Notes under the pieces: model-generated
Told to the model about the DNA's origin: nothing
The model's database searches: none
Seen by the model: only the letters and a program-made list of their open reading frames with translations
Assembly (NCBI GenBank): GCA_030590585.1
Contig: JAUUYD010000019.1
Span: 1 to 13,369 of the forward strand
Source of the DNA: Spirochaeta sp.
GTDB taxonomy: Bacteria; Spirochaetota; Spirochaetia; Spirochaetales_E; Spirochaetaceae_B
Reading direction: 5' to 3'
Length of the DNA stretch: 13,369 nucleotides
Translations under genes and position numbers: made by a program
Shown here: positions 7,870-13,369 of the stretch, one piece after another
How the letters are laid out: every line of letters begins with the position of its first letter
How positions within the stretch are numbered: the first letter of the stretch is position 1

Positions 7870-8858
7870 TATTTAAGGCCCATTTTCTCCACGATAGCCG
7901 TATAGCCGTCTATATCATTCTGCCAGACAGCTCTGAACTCCTCAGCGGATTTCGGACTGATGCTTTCACCGATTCGTTTCATAACTTTCAGAAAGTCTTC
8001 ATCAACAATAACTTTGTCAAAAGCATCACGTAATGTTGCTAGTACATCATCGGAAAGTCCCTTGGGAGCCGCAATTCCGGTGAAAGGACTGGCAACTACA
8101 TCGTATCCCGATTCGACTGCAGTCGGAGTATCGGGAAGATTCCCGTCTCTTTCTTCGGCAAATACCATAAGGGCTACAAGACTGCCCGAATTCACATGGG
8201 AGACAATTGTCGCAACACTGGATGTCATGGCTATATCCACATGCCCGCCAAGTGTGGATGCAACAGCTTCAGCATCGTTCCCGACAGGAACATGTTTAAA
8301 TTCAAGACCCGCCGCATCGGCCCATCTCAGGAATCCCAGTTGAGGAGCTTTTAAGGCGACACATCCATAAGTGACTTTTCCGGGATTCGCCTTCGCATAG
8401 GCAATGAGACCCTCGACATCATCCCATGGGCTATCGGGATTAGACGCAATGGCCATCGTGCTGCTGCCGATCTGACCGATCGGTTCGAAATCGAAGGTAT
8501 CGTATGGAGCCGATCCGAAAACAACTGGAAACACGTTTGTTCCGGGAGTAATTGCAAGCAGGGTATAGCCGTCCGGTTCCGCATTCGCCACGAAATCACC
8601 GCCGATCACACTGCCGCCGCCGGCCATATTGATAACCATAACCGGTTGTCCCAGGTACTTGGGCGCGACACTGGCGAACATCCTCGCGTTGATATCCGTC
8701 CGTCCTCCAGCTCCCCATGGAACAATGATCTGTATAGGCTGCGAGGGGTATGGCTCCATTTCTACAGCGGCCTCACTCTCTCCGTCATTAGCCCCACCAG
8801 TAAAGGCCGGGAAAGCCACCAATAGCAGAACCGTAAGACAAATCAGCATCCTCTTCAT
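7869..8858 (-). CDS. tctC: Tripartite tricarboxylate transporter substrate-binding protein TctC (Bug family)
   Basis: A 329-residue periplasmic binding protein of the Bug/TctC family. Residues 1 to about 20 form an export signal (positively charged MKR, hydrophobic LICLTVLLLVAF, cleavage near AFTGG); there is no lipobox cysteine, so it should be soluble. Mature-domain hallmarks are PIQIIVPWGAGGRTDINAR (41-59), the NMAGGGSVIGG loop (77-87) and AEPDGYTLL (93-101), which form the ligand cleft of this family. I place the start at ATG 8858, not at the in-frame ATG 8906: the later start has AGGAG seven bases upstream and puts the signal peptide at the N-terminus, while the earlier one would add 16 basic residues and overlap the promoter. 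It is the first gene of the operon. The ligand is probably anionic, by family, but is not defined. Confidence 0.94.
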   Translation of the reverse strand: MKRMLICLTVLLLVAFPAFTGGANDGESEAAVEMEPYPSQPIQIIVPWGAGGRTDINARMFASVAPKYLGQPVMVINMAGGGSVIGGDFVANAEPDGYTLLAITPGTNVFPVVFGSAPYDTFDFEPIGQIGSSTMAIASNPDSPWDDVEGLIAYAKANPGKVTYGCVALKAPQLGFLRWADAAGLEFKHVPVGNDAEAVASTLGGHVDIAMTSSVATIVSHVNSGSLVALMVFAEERDGNLPDTPTAVESGYDVVASPFTGIAAPKGLSDDVLATLRDAFDKVIVDEDFLKVMKRIGESISPKSAEEFRAVWQNDIDGYTAIVEKMGLK

Positions 8859-8865
8859 CAGGTAT

Positions 8866-8870
8866 CTCCT
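8866..8870 (-). promoter_or_regulatory. Ribosome binding site of tctC
   Basis: AGGAG on the minus strand, seven bases before ATG 8858. It decides between this start and the in-frame upstream ATG at 8906. Confidence 0.8.
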
Positions 8871-8896
8871 CTTCTTTAGATTTTTATTTGTAATGG

Positions 8897-8925
8897 ATCC
8901 TAACATGACATCAACCAGCTGTCAA
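8897..8925 (-). promoter_or_regulatory. Sigma70-type promoter of the tctC operon
   Basis: On the minus strand a perfect -35 TTGACA (8925-8920) is followed, after exactly 17 bases, by the -10 TAGGAT (8902-8897), which matches four of six consensus positions. Transcription would begin near 8890, giving a leader of about 30 bases before tctC. It is the only strong promoter match I found in the divergent region in this direction, and it would drive the whole 8.8-kb operon. Confidence 0.65.
8906..8924. repeat. Inverted repeat TGACA-N9-TGTCA inside the tctC promoter
   Basis: Five-base arms TGACA (8906-8910) and TGTCA (8920-8924) flank nine bases. They lie between the -10 and -35 of the tctC promoter and overlap the -35. 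A protein bound here would compete with RNA polymerase, so it is a possible operator. The arms are short, so chance occurrence is quite possible. Confidence 0.35.
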
Positions 8926-8962
8926 TTTTTATCTTCATATACAGAAATTACATGAGAGTTAT

Positions 8963-9018
8963 TTCACATATATATCTTTTTATTTTCTGTTATAGAAAAT
9001 AACTGGACTAAATGTGAA
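8963..9018. repeat. Outer dyad TTCACAT...ATGTGAA surrounding the palindrome
   Basis: TTCACAT (8963-8969) and ATGTGAA (9012-9018) are exact reverse complements. Their centre at 8990.5 is almost the centre (8991) of the 9+9 palindrome, so the two inverted repeats are nested. This could reflect binding of a larger oligomer or two adjacent dimers. Confidence 0.4.
8980..9002. promoter_or_regulatory. Candidate ROK-repressor operator: perfect 9+9 bp palindrome
   Basis: Arms TTATTTTCT (8980-8988) and AGAAAATAA (8994-9002) are exact reverse complements around five bases. The form, TTATTT near one end and AAATAA near the other at about 23 bp, is like known operators of ROK repressors such as NagC and Mlc in E. 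coli. It sits 50 bases before the ROK regulator start and about 55 bases upstream of the -35 of the divergent tctC promoter. Binding could autoregulate the regulator and affect the operon. A copy of one half-site, TTATTTC, lies 21 bases (two helical turns) to the left at 8959. Confidence 0.6.
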
Positions 9019-9032
9019 TATTTATATATTCT
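9004..9032 (+). promoter_or_regulatory. Possible promoter of the ROK regulator, with overlapping inverted repeat
   Basis: A weak sigma70 match reads TGGACT (9004-9009), 17 bases, then TATTCT (9027-9032), four of six at each hexamer; an alternative -10, TATATT, is at 9025-9030. An exact inverted repeat GAATAT-N4-ATATTC (9016-9031) covers this -10 region and could be an autoregulatory site. The whole stretch is AT-rich, so these matches are tentative. Confidence 0.35.
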
Positions 9033-9051
9033 AAATTCAGGTTGGTGATTT

Positions 9052-10227
9052 ATGGAAAACCGCGATGGAAAACTCCTGTCTCTATTATTCAAACACGGTC
9101 CTCTATCCAATCAGGAGTTGGCAAATGCAATGCATATTTCACCGAGTACCGTAAGCTCTGCCGCAGTGAGATTACTCAAACTCGGGGCCATTAATAAAAT
9201 CGATGCCCGCCATTTCAACAGTCGAATCCAGATCGGCCAGCGAAAAAAGAGATCTTATTGCCTGAACCCTGAATATGGATTTGCCATTGTAGTTGAGATT
9301 GATTATGACGGCCTTATCATCCATATAACTAATTTTGATCTGTCAATCTCCAGTACCAGGCGTGTACCGATCACTCAGAATAAAAGAGACAGAATCCTGA
9401 GCATAATAGAAAAAGAACTCCATTTATTACTCTCAGAACACAAAGCAAACAGACTGCTGGGCATCGGGTTCAGCATGCCGGGACAGGTGGACGCTCAATC
9501 CCGGAAGGCCCTTCATAACACACGAATTAACGGCTGGGAAAACGTCAACTTCGATCAGTTTAAATCGTTCTCAGAAAACATCATTACAGAGAATGTGGCC
9601 AACGCATTGACTATTGGTGAAAACCTTCGCGGATCGGCTCAGGGTGTAGATGATTTTATCCTTCTTCATGTGGGTAATGGTGCCGGCATGGGAATAATGA
9701 TCGCCGGTAAGCTCCATCATGGGCATAATTATGCCGCCGGAGAAGCCGGACATGTTATCGTTGACGAAAACAGCGGTACCAGCTGCAACTGCGGTAATCG
9801 CGGATGTCTGGAATCTTTTGTCTCCCGGCGAGCCGTGATGAAGGAACTCGAACGGCTCCGAAAAAATGAAGTACCTTCCGGGATTCTAACCAACCCCGCA
9901 TTGAGCGATGGATCTGAGGTTTATCGATTACTTGGTGAATACTATGAATCGGGCGATAAGGTAGCCTACCTCGTCGTTGCGGAACTGGCTCACAAACTGG
10001 GACTCGCCGCCGCCAACTTTGCTCAGGTGCTTGATCCGGCCCGCATCGTTCTTTCAGGCCCGATATGCAATCTCGGCACACAATTCCTCAATCTCGTTCA
10101 GCAGACAATTAAAAGATATCATTTGCCCTGGCTGGACCAGGTACCGGTAGTTTTTGGTCAGAACGAGAACACAGCAACAGCTCAGGGAGTGGCTTTTCTC
10201 ATTTTTCAGAAAATTTGGAAGGGATAA
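9052..10227 (+). CDS. ROK-family transcriptional regulator (NagC/XylR/Mlc-like)
   Basis: A 391-residue protein. An N-terminal winged helix-turn-helix (about 16-48, with LSNQELANAMHISPSTVSSA) is followed by a ROK domain. Visible ROK features are GIGFSMPGQVD (137-147), GNGAGMGIMIAGK (208-220), GEAGH (230-234) and the zinc cluster C245-N-C247-G-x-x-G-C252-L-E, with H234 as the likely fourth ligand. Kinase residues are lost: the usual ENDAN is E180-N181-V182-A183-N184, so the catalytic aspartate is valine, and the N-terminal phosphate loop DxGGT is replaced by EIDYDG. It should therefore sense a sugar or sugar derivative without phosphorylating it, normally releasing DNA when bound. It diverges from the tctC operon across 193 bp containing a ROK-type palindrome, making it the likely local regulator. 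Only a weak ribosome site (GGTG) precedes ATG 9052. It converges on the next gene with 20 bases between. Confidence 0.93.
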   Translation: MENRDGKLLSLLFKHGPLSNQELANAMHISPSTVSSAAVRLLKLGAINKIDARHFNSRIQIGQRKKRSYCLNPEYGFAIVVEIDYDGLIIHITNFDLSISSTRRVPITQNKRDRILSIIEKELHLLLSEHKANRLLGIGFSMPGQVDAQSRKALHNTRINGWENVNFDQFKSFSENIITENVANALTIGENLRGSAQGVDDFILLHVGNGAGMGIMIAGKLHHGHNYAAGEAGHVIVDENSGTSCNCGNRGCLESFVSRRAVMKELERLRKNEVPSGILTNPALSDGSEVYRLLGEYYESGDKVAYLVVAELAHKLGLAAANFAQVLDPARIVLSGPICNLGTQFLNLVQQTIKRYHLPWLDQVPVVFGQNENTATAQGVAFLIFQKIWKG

Positions 10228-10247
10228 CTTCAGAATTACCCGAAAAA

Positions 10248-11291
10248 TCAGGGTTTAGTTCTTAATCCCGATTCAGCACTCCGGTAAATCGCCGTAATCA
10301 CCGCAACTGATTTCCGGGCTTCAATACCGTTTATAAACGGCTCCCGGTCTTCGCTCAGGGCTTGAACAAAATCGGCAAGCTGCCTGCGGTGCCCTTCAAA
10401 GCCGATTGCGCTTGGATCCCCGGCCCCGCCGCTGCCGGTTTCCCCGGTCTCAATACTCTTGAGTATCGAATCATCTTCAGGATGGGGTTTCTGAAATTCC
10501 CATCGGGTTACCCGGTTGTCCTCCAGAACAACGCTGCCCTCAGTGCCGCTGATTTCTATTCTCTTGGCCCACCCGGGCCAGGAGGCTGTGGCGGCGGTGA
10601 TTGTTCCCAATGCTCCGGATTCATGGAGAACCGTTGCTGTGATAACATCCTCAACCTCCAGATCCTTATGACCCAGAGTAGCGGTATAGGCGCTGACTTC
10701 AAAAATTCCTCCGGAAAACCACTGGAGCAGATCCACGGCATGGATAGCCTGGTTCATGAGGGCTCCGCCGCCGTCCATTGCCCAGGTGCCCCGCCATCCG
10801 GCCTGGGCGTAATACTCGTCACTGCGGTGCCATTTCACAGCAGCATCCAGAATGGTAAGCCGACCGAATCGGCCCTTATCAATAGCGCTTTTTATCTGAA
10901 GAGCACCATCTGAAAAGCGGCTGGGGAAAATCCCTGTAAGACGGACTTTATTGTCCCGGGCCGCGGTGATAATCCGATCGCATCGTTCTGTTGTAATTTC
11001 CAGAGGTTTTTCGATGACTAGATGTTTACCCGCAGCGGCGGCAGCCAGGGCCGGTTCCAGATGCAGACCCGAGGGAGTGCAGATGATAACGGCATCAACC
11101 GACTTGTCCGCCAGGAGGTCATCCAGAGACTCCATGGAATTACAAGCGAACTCCTCGGAAAATGCCTCCGAACGTTCCGGGGACAGATCGAAACATGCCG
11201 CCAGCCGGGCACCGGGAATCTCCGCCAATGCCTTGGCATGGAACGATGCAATCATCCCGACACCAACAACACCAAAACCTGTTTCCACCAT
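10248..11291 (-). CDS. Gfo/Idh/MocA family NAD(P)-dependent oxidoreductase, copy B
   Basis: A 347-residue paralogue of the product of 2489-3532, identical in length and alignable without a gap; by eye close to half the residues match. It has the Rossmann motif VVGVGMIASFH (8-18), EKP at 94-96 (K95), WRGTW (166-170), GGGALMNQ (174-181) and H184-x-x-D187. Keeping this whole segment suggests the same class of substrate, with differences elsewhere perhaps setting specificity. It begins five bases after the tctA stop of the second transporter; AAAGGAG, inside the tctA end, lies about ten bases before ATG 11291 (GTG at 11288 is an alternative). It is the last gene of this unit as seen, and its 3' end faces the regulator gene. 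NAD(P)-dependent sugar or cyclitol oxidation is expected from the family; the substrate is unknown. Confidence 0.93.
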   Translation of the reverse strand: MVETGFGVVGVGMIASFHAKALAEIPGARLAACFDLSPERSEAFSEEFACNSMESLDDLLADKSVDAVIICTPSGLHLEPALAAAAAGKHLVIEKPLEITTERCDRIITAARDNKVRLTGIFPSRFSDGALQIKSAIDKGRFGRLTILDAAVKWHRSDEYYAQAGWRGTWAMDGGGALMNQAIHAVDLLQWFSGGIFEVSAYTATLGHKDLEVEDVITATVLHESGALGTITAATASWPGWAKRIEISGTEGSVVLEDNRVTRWEFQKPHPEDDSILKSIETGETGSGGAGDPSAIGFEGHRRQLADFVQALSEDREPFINGIEARKSVAVITAIYRSAESGLRTKP

Positions 11292-11296
11292 AAGAA

Positions 11297-12829
11297 TCAG
11301 GCTCCTTTCTTCCGCTTAAACGGTGCAGCAATCATGTTTTTCAACATCGTCATAAGGTTTTGAAACCACTTCATCTTACTCAGGATAACCAGGAGTGTGA
11401 TGAGAAAAAGCACCAGGCCTATGGGCTGGTTGAAGAACGGCGCCAGGTGGCCGTCGGAAAGAATAAGACTGCGCCTGAGATTCTTGTCCAGTATATCCCC
11501 GAGAATGATACCCAGGATGAGGGGAGCCATGGGATAGTCCATTTCTCTGAGGAAGTAACCGACGATTCCAAAAAACACCATAACACCGATGTCGAAAGTC
11601 CTGCTCTGAATGGCGAAGGCTCCAACAACACAAAGAACAAAAATGATGGGCATGAGTTTTTCCCGAGGTACAGCTAATACTTTTACCAGCCACTTCACCA
11701 TGGAAAGACCCAGAACCAGCATGGCGGCAGATGCGAGAAGAACCATGACAACAATTTCGTAAACGAATGAAGGGAATTCTATCATAATGAGGGGTCCCGG
11801 GCGGACACCATGGATAAACATCGCCGCCAGGAGTACCGCTGCCGGAGCTGAACCGGGGATGGCCAGGGTGAGAACGGGAATCATGGCCCCGGCAACACAG
11901 GCATTGTTCCCGGCCTCCGCGGCTATCAGGCCCTCGATTGAGCCCTTACCGAATTCCTCAGGGTGTTTACTGGACCTCTTGGCCATGTCGTAGGACACCC
12001 AGGCAGCGATATCTTCACCAACACCGGGTATGGCGCCGATAAATGTGCCGACAATACCTGAACGGATGATGGTCCATTTGTTACACCAGATTTCAACAAA
12101 CTTGGGAATGACCCGTTCAATTTTGGTATCAACAACTTCATAGGCCGACCGCTTCATTACCGTGATAATCTCGGCAAATCCAAAGGCACCCACCATGGCG
12201 GGAAGCAAGGCAATTCCGCCGGAAAGCCCCGTACCGGGTTTGGCGAAACGGATGAAGGCAAAAGAACTTTCCATTCCAATCATGGCGATAAACAGACCCA
12301 GGAACCCGGCTATCCACCCTTTGAGAGGGTCTTTGGGAGCTGTCAGATTACCACTGATAACAATGCCGAAGATGGCCAGCCAGAAGAACTCATAAGATTT
12401 GAACTCCAGAGCAAACTTACCGATGAGGGGCGTGAAAAGAGCCAGAATAATCATCCCGATAAAAGTACCGATAAACGATCCCGTGGTGGCAATACCAATG
12501 GCCCGGCCGGCACGGCCCTGTTTAGCCAGAGGATAACCATCAACCGCGGTGGCTGCATTGGCCGGAGTTCCGGGGATGTTTAGTAGAATTGCACTTCGGC
12601 TTCCGCCGTATATGGCTCCAACATACATACAAATCAGGATGAGTATGGCTTCCGAGGCCGGCATCTGAAAGGTAAGTGTGGTTAGCAGGGCAACACCCAT
12701 TGTAGCTGTCAAACCGGGAAGCATCCCCACAATAATGCCGAGTTCCGTGGCCAGGAGCACATAAATCAGTATCTTGAATTGCATGAATCCAAGAAAAGAT
12801 TGTCCGAACATTTGCAATCCTTCCAGCAT
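11297..12829 (-). CDS. tctA: Tripartite tricarboxylate transporter large membrane subunit TctA, second system
   Basis: A 510-residue TctA with both repeat halves: GMLPGLTATMGVALL (35-49), YGGSRSAILLNIPGTPA (74-90) and DGYPLAKQGRAGRA (97-110); then GAIPGVGEDIAAWVSYDMAKRSS (265-287), EEFGKGS (291-297), EAGNNACVAGAMIP (305-318) and LTLAIPG (320-326). The variant GVGEDIAAW, where the first system has GSGSSISAF, and many changes between motifs show that the two transporters are old paralogues or separately acquired, not a recent duplication. ATG 12829 has AGGAGG eight bases upstream, overlapping the tctB stop; a second possible start, ATG 12811, has AAGGA six bases upstream. It works in the inner membrane with the TctB encoded just before it. 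A binding-protein partner is not present in the window. Confidence 0.95.
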   Translation of the reverse strand: MLEGLQMFGQSFLGFMQFKILIYVLLATELGIIVGMLPGLTATMGVALLTTLTFQMPASEAILILICMYVGAIYGGSRSAILLNIPGTPANAATAVDGYPLAKQGRAGRAIGIATTGSFIGTFIGMIILALFTPLIGKFALEFKSYEFFWLAIFGIVISGNLTAPKDPLKGWIAGFLGLFIAMIGMESSFAFIRFAKPGTGLSGGIALLPAMVGAFGFAEIITVMKRSAYEVVDTKIERVIPKFVEIWCNKWTIIRSGIVGTFIGAIPGVGEDIAAWVSYDMAKRSSKHPEEFGKGSIEGLIAAEAGNNACVAGAMIPVLTLAIPGSAPAAVLLAAMFIHGVRPGPLIMIEFPSFVYEIVVMVLLASAAMLVLGLSMVKWLVKVLAVPREKLMPIIFVLCVVGAFAIQSRTFDIGVMVFFGIVGYFLREMDYPMAPLILGIILGDILDKNLRRSLILSDGHLAPFFNQPIGLVLFLITLLVILSKMKWFQNLMTMLKNMIAAPFKRKKGA

Positions 12830-12837
12830 GAAAAAGC

Positions 12838-12843
12838 CCTCCT
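12838..12843 (-). promoter_or_regulatory. Ribosome binding site of the second tctA
   Basis: AGGAGG on the minus strand, eight bases before ATG 12829 and overlapping the tctB stop TAG. It favours this start over the in-frame ATG at 12811. Confidence 0.65.
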
Positions 12844-13357
12844 AAGGCAGACTGACGAGAAATAGATAACGGAACACAACCCATATGGAGACACCGCTGA
12901 TAACAGAAGTGAGCGTTGCTTTGTAAAGCATACGTTTCTCTTCTCTTAGGGGGACGCCTTTTTCGTGCTCGAATACCACAATAAATGCAAAAATAAACAG
13001 AACTGTACCCAACGCATACGGCAGCCAACCGATAAATACAAGGGCGTAAATCAGGCTCAAACCCAGAGTTATCAAGAGCCGCAGGGTAGAGTCGTCCTTT
13101 ACCCATTCCTTAATGGTTCGGCCGGTTATGCCGAGCTTGTATCCTTTTCGAATCAAGGAACGTATCAGCAGAACAATTCCCATAAAGGCAATGATGCCGC
13201 CGAGGAAACCAGGTACAACACCGGGAACCGAATATGGATTGGCATCCTGTTCTTCAAAACGCGGCATTCCGATTGAGACAAAAAGAATGGTGATTCCAAA
13301 AACGATCAACAGGATGGACATCAGGAAATCGGCTTTGGACATGTTTGATTCTTTCAT
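12842..13357 (-). CDS. tctB: Tripartite tricarboxylate transporter small membrane subunit TctB, second system
   Basis: A 171-residue membrane protein with hydrophobic segments near 11-30, 48-68, 91-111, 112-130 and 145-166. The PGVVPGFLGGIIAFMGIVLL stretch (45-64) matches the usual TctB second segment. The C-terminus (FRYLFLVSLP) lacks the LPHG ending seen in the other TctB. ATG 13357 is preceded by GAGG at five bases; an in-frame ATG at 13342 has no comparable site. It lies 12 bases before tctA, so the two are co-transcribed. The sequence ends 12 bases upstream of the start, so the expected tctC-like gene or the promoter would lie beyond the right edge. Confidence 0.9.
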   Translation of the reverse strand: MKESNMSKADFLMSILLIVFGITILFVSIGMPRFEEQDANPYSVPGVVPGFLGGIIAFMGIVLLIRSLIRKGYKLGITGRTIKEWVKDDSTLRLLITLGLSLIYALVFIGWLPYALGTVLFIFAFIVVFEHEKGVPLREEKRMLYKATLTSVISGVSIWVVFRYLFLVSLP

Positions 13358-13369
13358 CGTATCCTCTTC

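Noticed and set aside
8859..8906. Sixteen-residue N-terminal extension of the binding protein from the in-frame ATG at 8906
   Set aside because: It would put basic residues ahead of a normal signal peptide and overlap the predicted promoter. ATG 8858 has a proper AGGAG.
9012..9031. TGTGA near 9013 as a CRP-type site
   Set aside because: The partner TCACA is not found six bases downstream; the matching TTCACA is 50 bases upstream in the opposite arrangement.
9052..10227. The ROK protein as a sugar kinase
   Set aside because: It has an N-terminal helix-turn-helix and lacks the catalytic aspartate and phosphate loop.
10236..10269. Possible terminator hairpins between the convergent ROK and dehydrogenase genes (ACCC...GGGT, and GGG...CCC with inner TTA/TAA)
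   Set aside because: The stems have only 4 pairs or contain a mismatch, lie partly inside coding sequence, and are not followed by a run of T in either direction.
12540..13106. A 188-residue minus-strand frame across the tctB/tctA junction of the second transporter
   Set aside because: It is out of frame with both well-supported membrane proteins, is rich in Cys, His and Arg as expected of a shadow frame, and shows no domain.

Overview
The window is a stretch of bacterial carbohydrate/organic-acid catabolism DNA: eleven protein genes, packed with almost no spare sequence, and no RNA genes, insertion sequences or CRISPR arrays that I can see. The organism cannot be named from this sequence. 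The substrate-binding protein's export signal ends in a Cys-free, small and acidic stretch (around AFTGGANDGESEAA). That resembles periplasmic binding proteins of free-living Spirochaetota (Spirochaeta/Sediminispirochaeta type), so a spirochaete is my best but weak guess.

Region 1 (1-8858, minus strand) reads as one long operon. In transcription order it encodes a tripartite tricarboxylate transporter (TctC binding protein, TctB small membrane subunit, TctA large membrane subunit); a PHP-like metal-dependent hydrolase (DUF3604 type); a sugar phosphate isomerase/epimerase-fold TIM-barrel protein; a Gfo/Idh/MocA NAD(P)-dependent oxidoreductase; a second PHP-like hydrolase; and an enolase-superfamily (mandelate racemase/muconate lactonizing) enzyme cut by the left edge. 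Junctions are 1-, 4- or 8-base overlaps or gaps of 3 to 42 bases. A good sigma70-type promoter lies just upstream of tctC.

Region 2 (8859-9051) is the 193-bp AT-rich divergent control region between tctC and a ROK-family regulator. It holds the operon promoter, a perfect 9+9 bp palindrome of the kind ROK repressors (NagC/Mlc) bind, a near-concentric outer dyad, and further inverted repeats.

Region 3 (9052-10227, plus strand) is the ROK regulator, with an N-terminal winged helix-turn-helix and a sugar-kinase-like fold that has lost kinase residues.

Region 4 (10248-13357, minus strand, continuing past the right edge) is a second module: tctB and tctA of a different TctA lineage, followed by a second Gfo/Idh/MocA enzyme that aligns without gaps to the one in region 1. 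Its binding-protein gene is not in the window and may lie just to the right.

Working model (inference): an anionic sugar derivative is taken up by the TctABC system. It is then processed in the cytoplasm by an oxidation step (Gfo/Idh/MocA), isomerisation/elimination (TIM barrel), hydrolysis (two PHP-like proteins) and alpha-proton abstraction/dehydration or epimerisation (enolase superfamily), under control of the ROK protein. The combination of two DUF3604-like hydrolases with this enzyme set is not a pathway I recognise.
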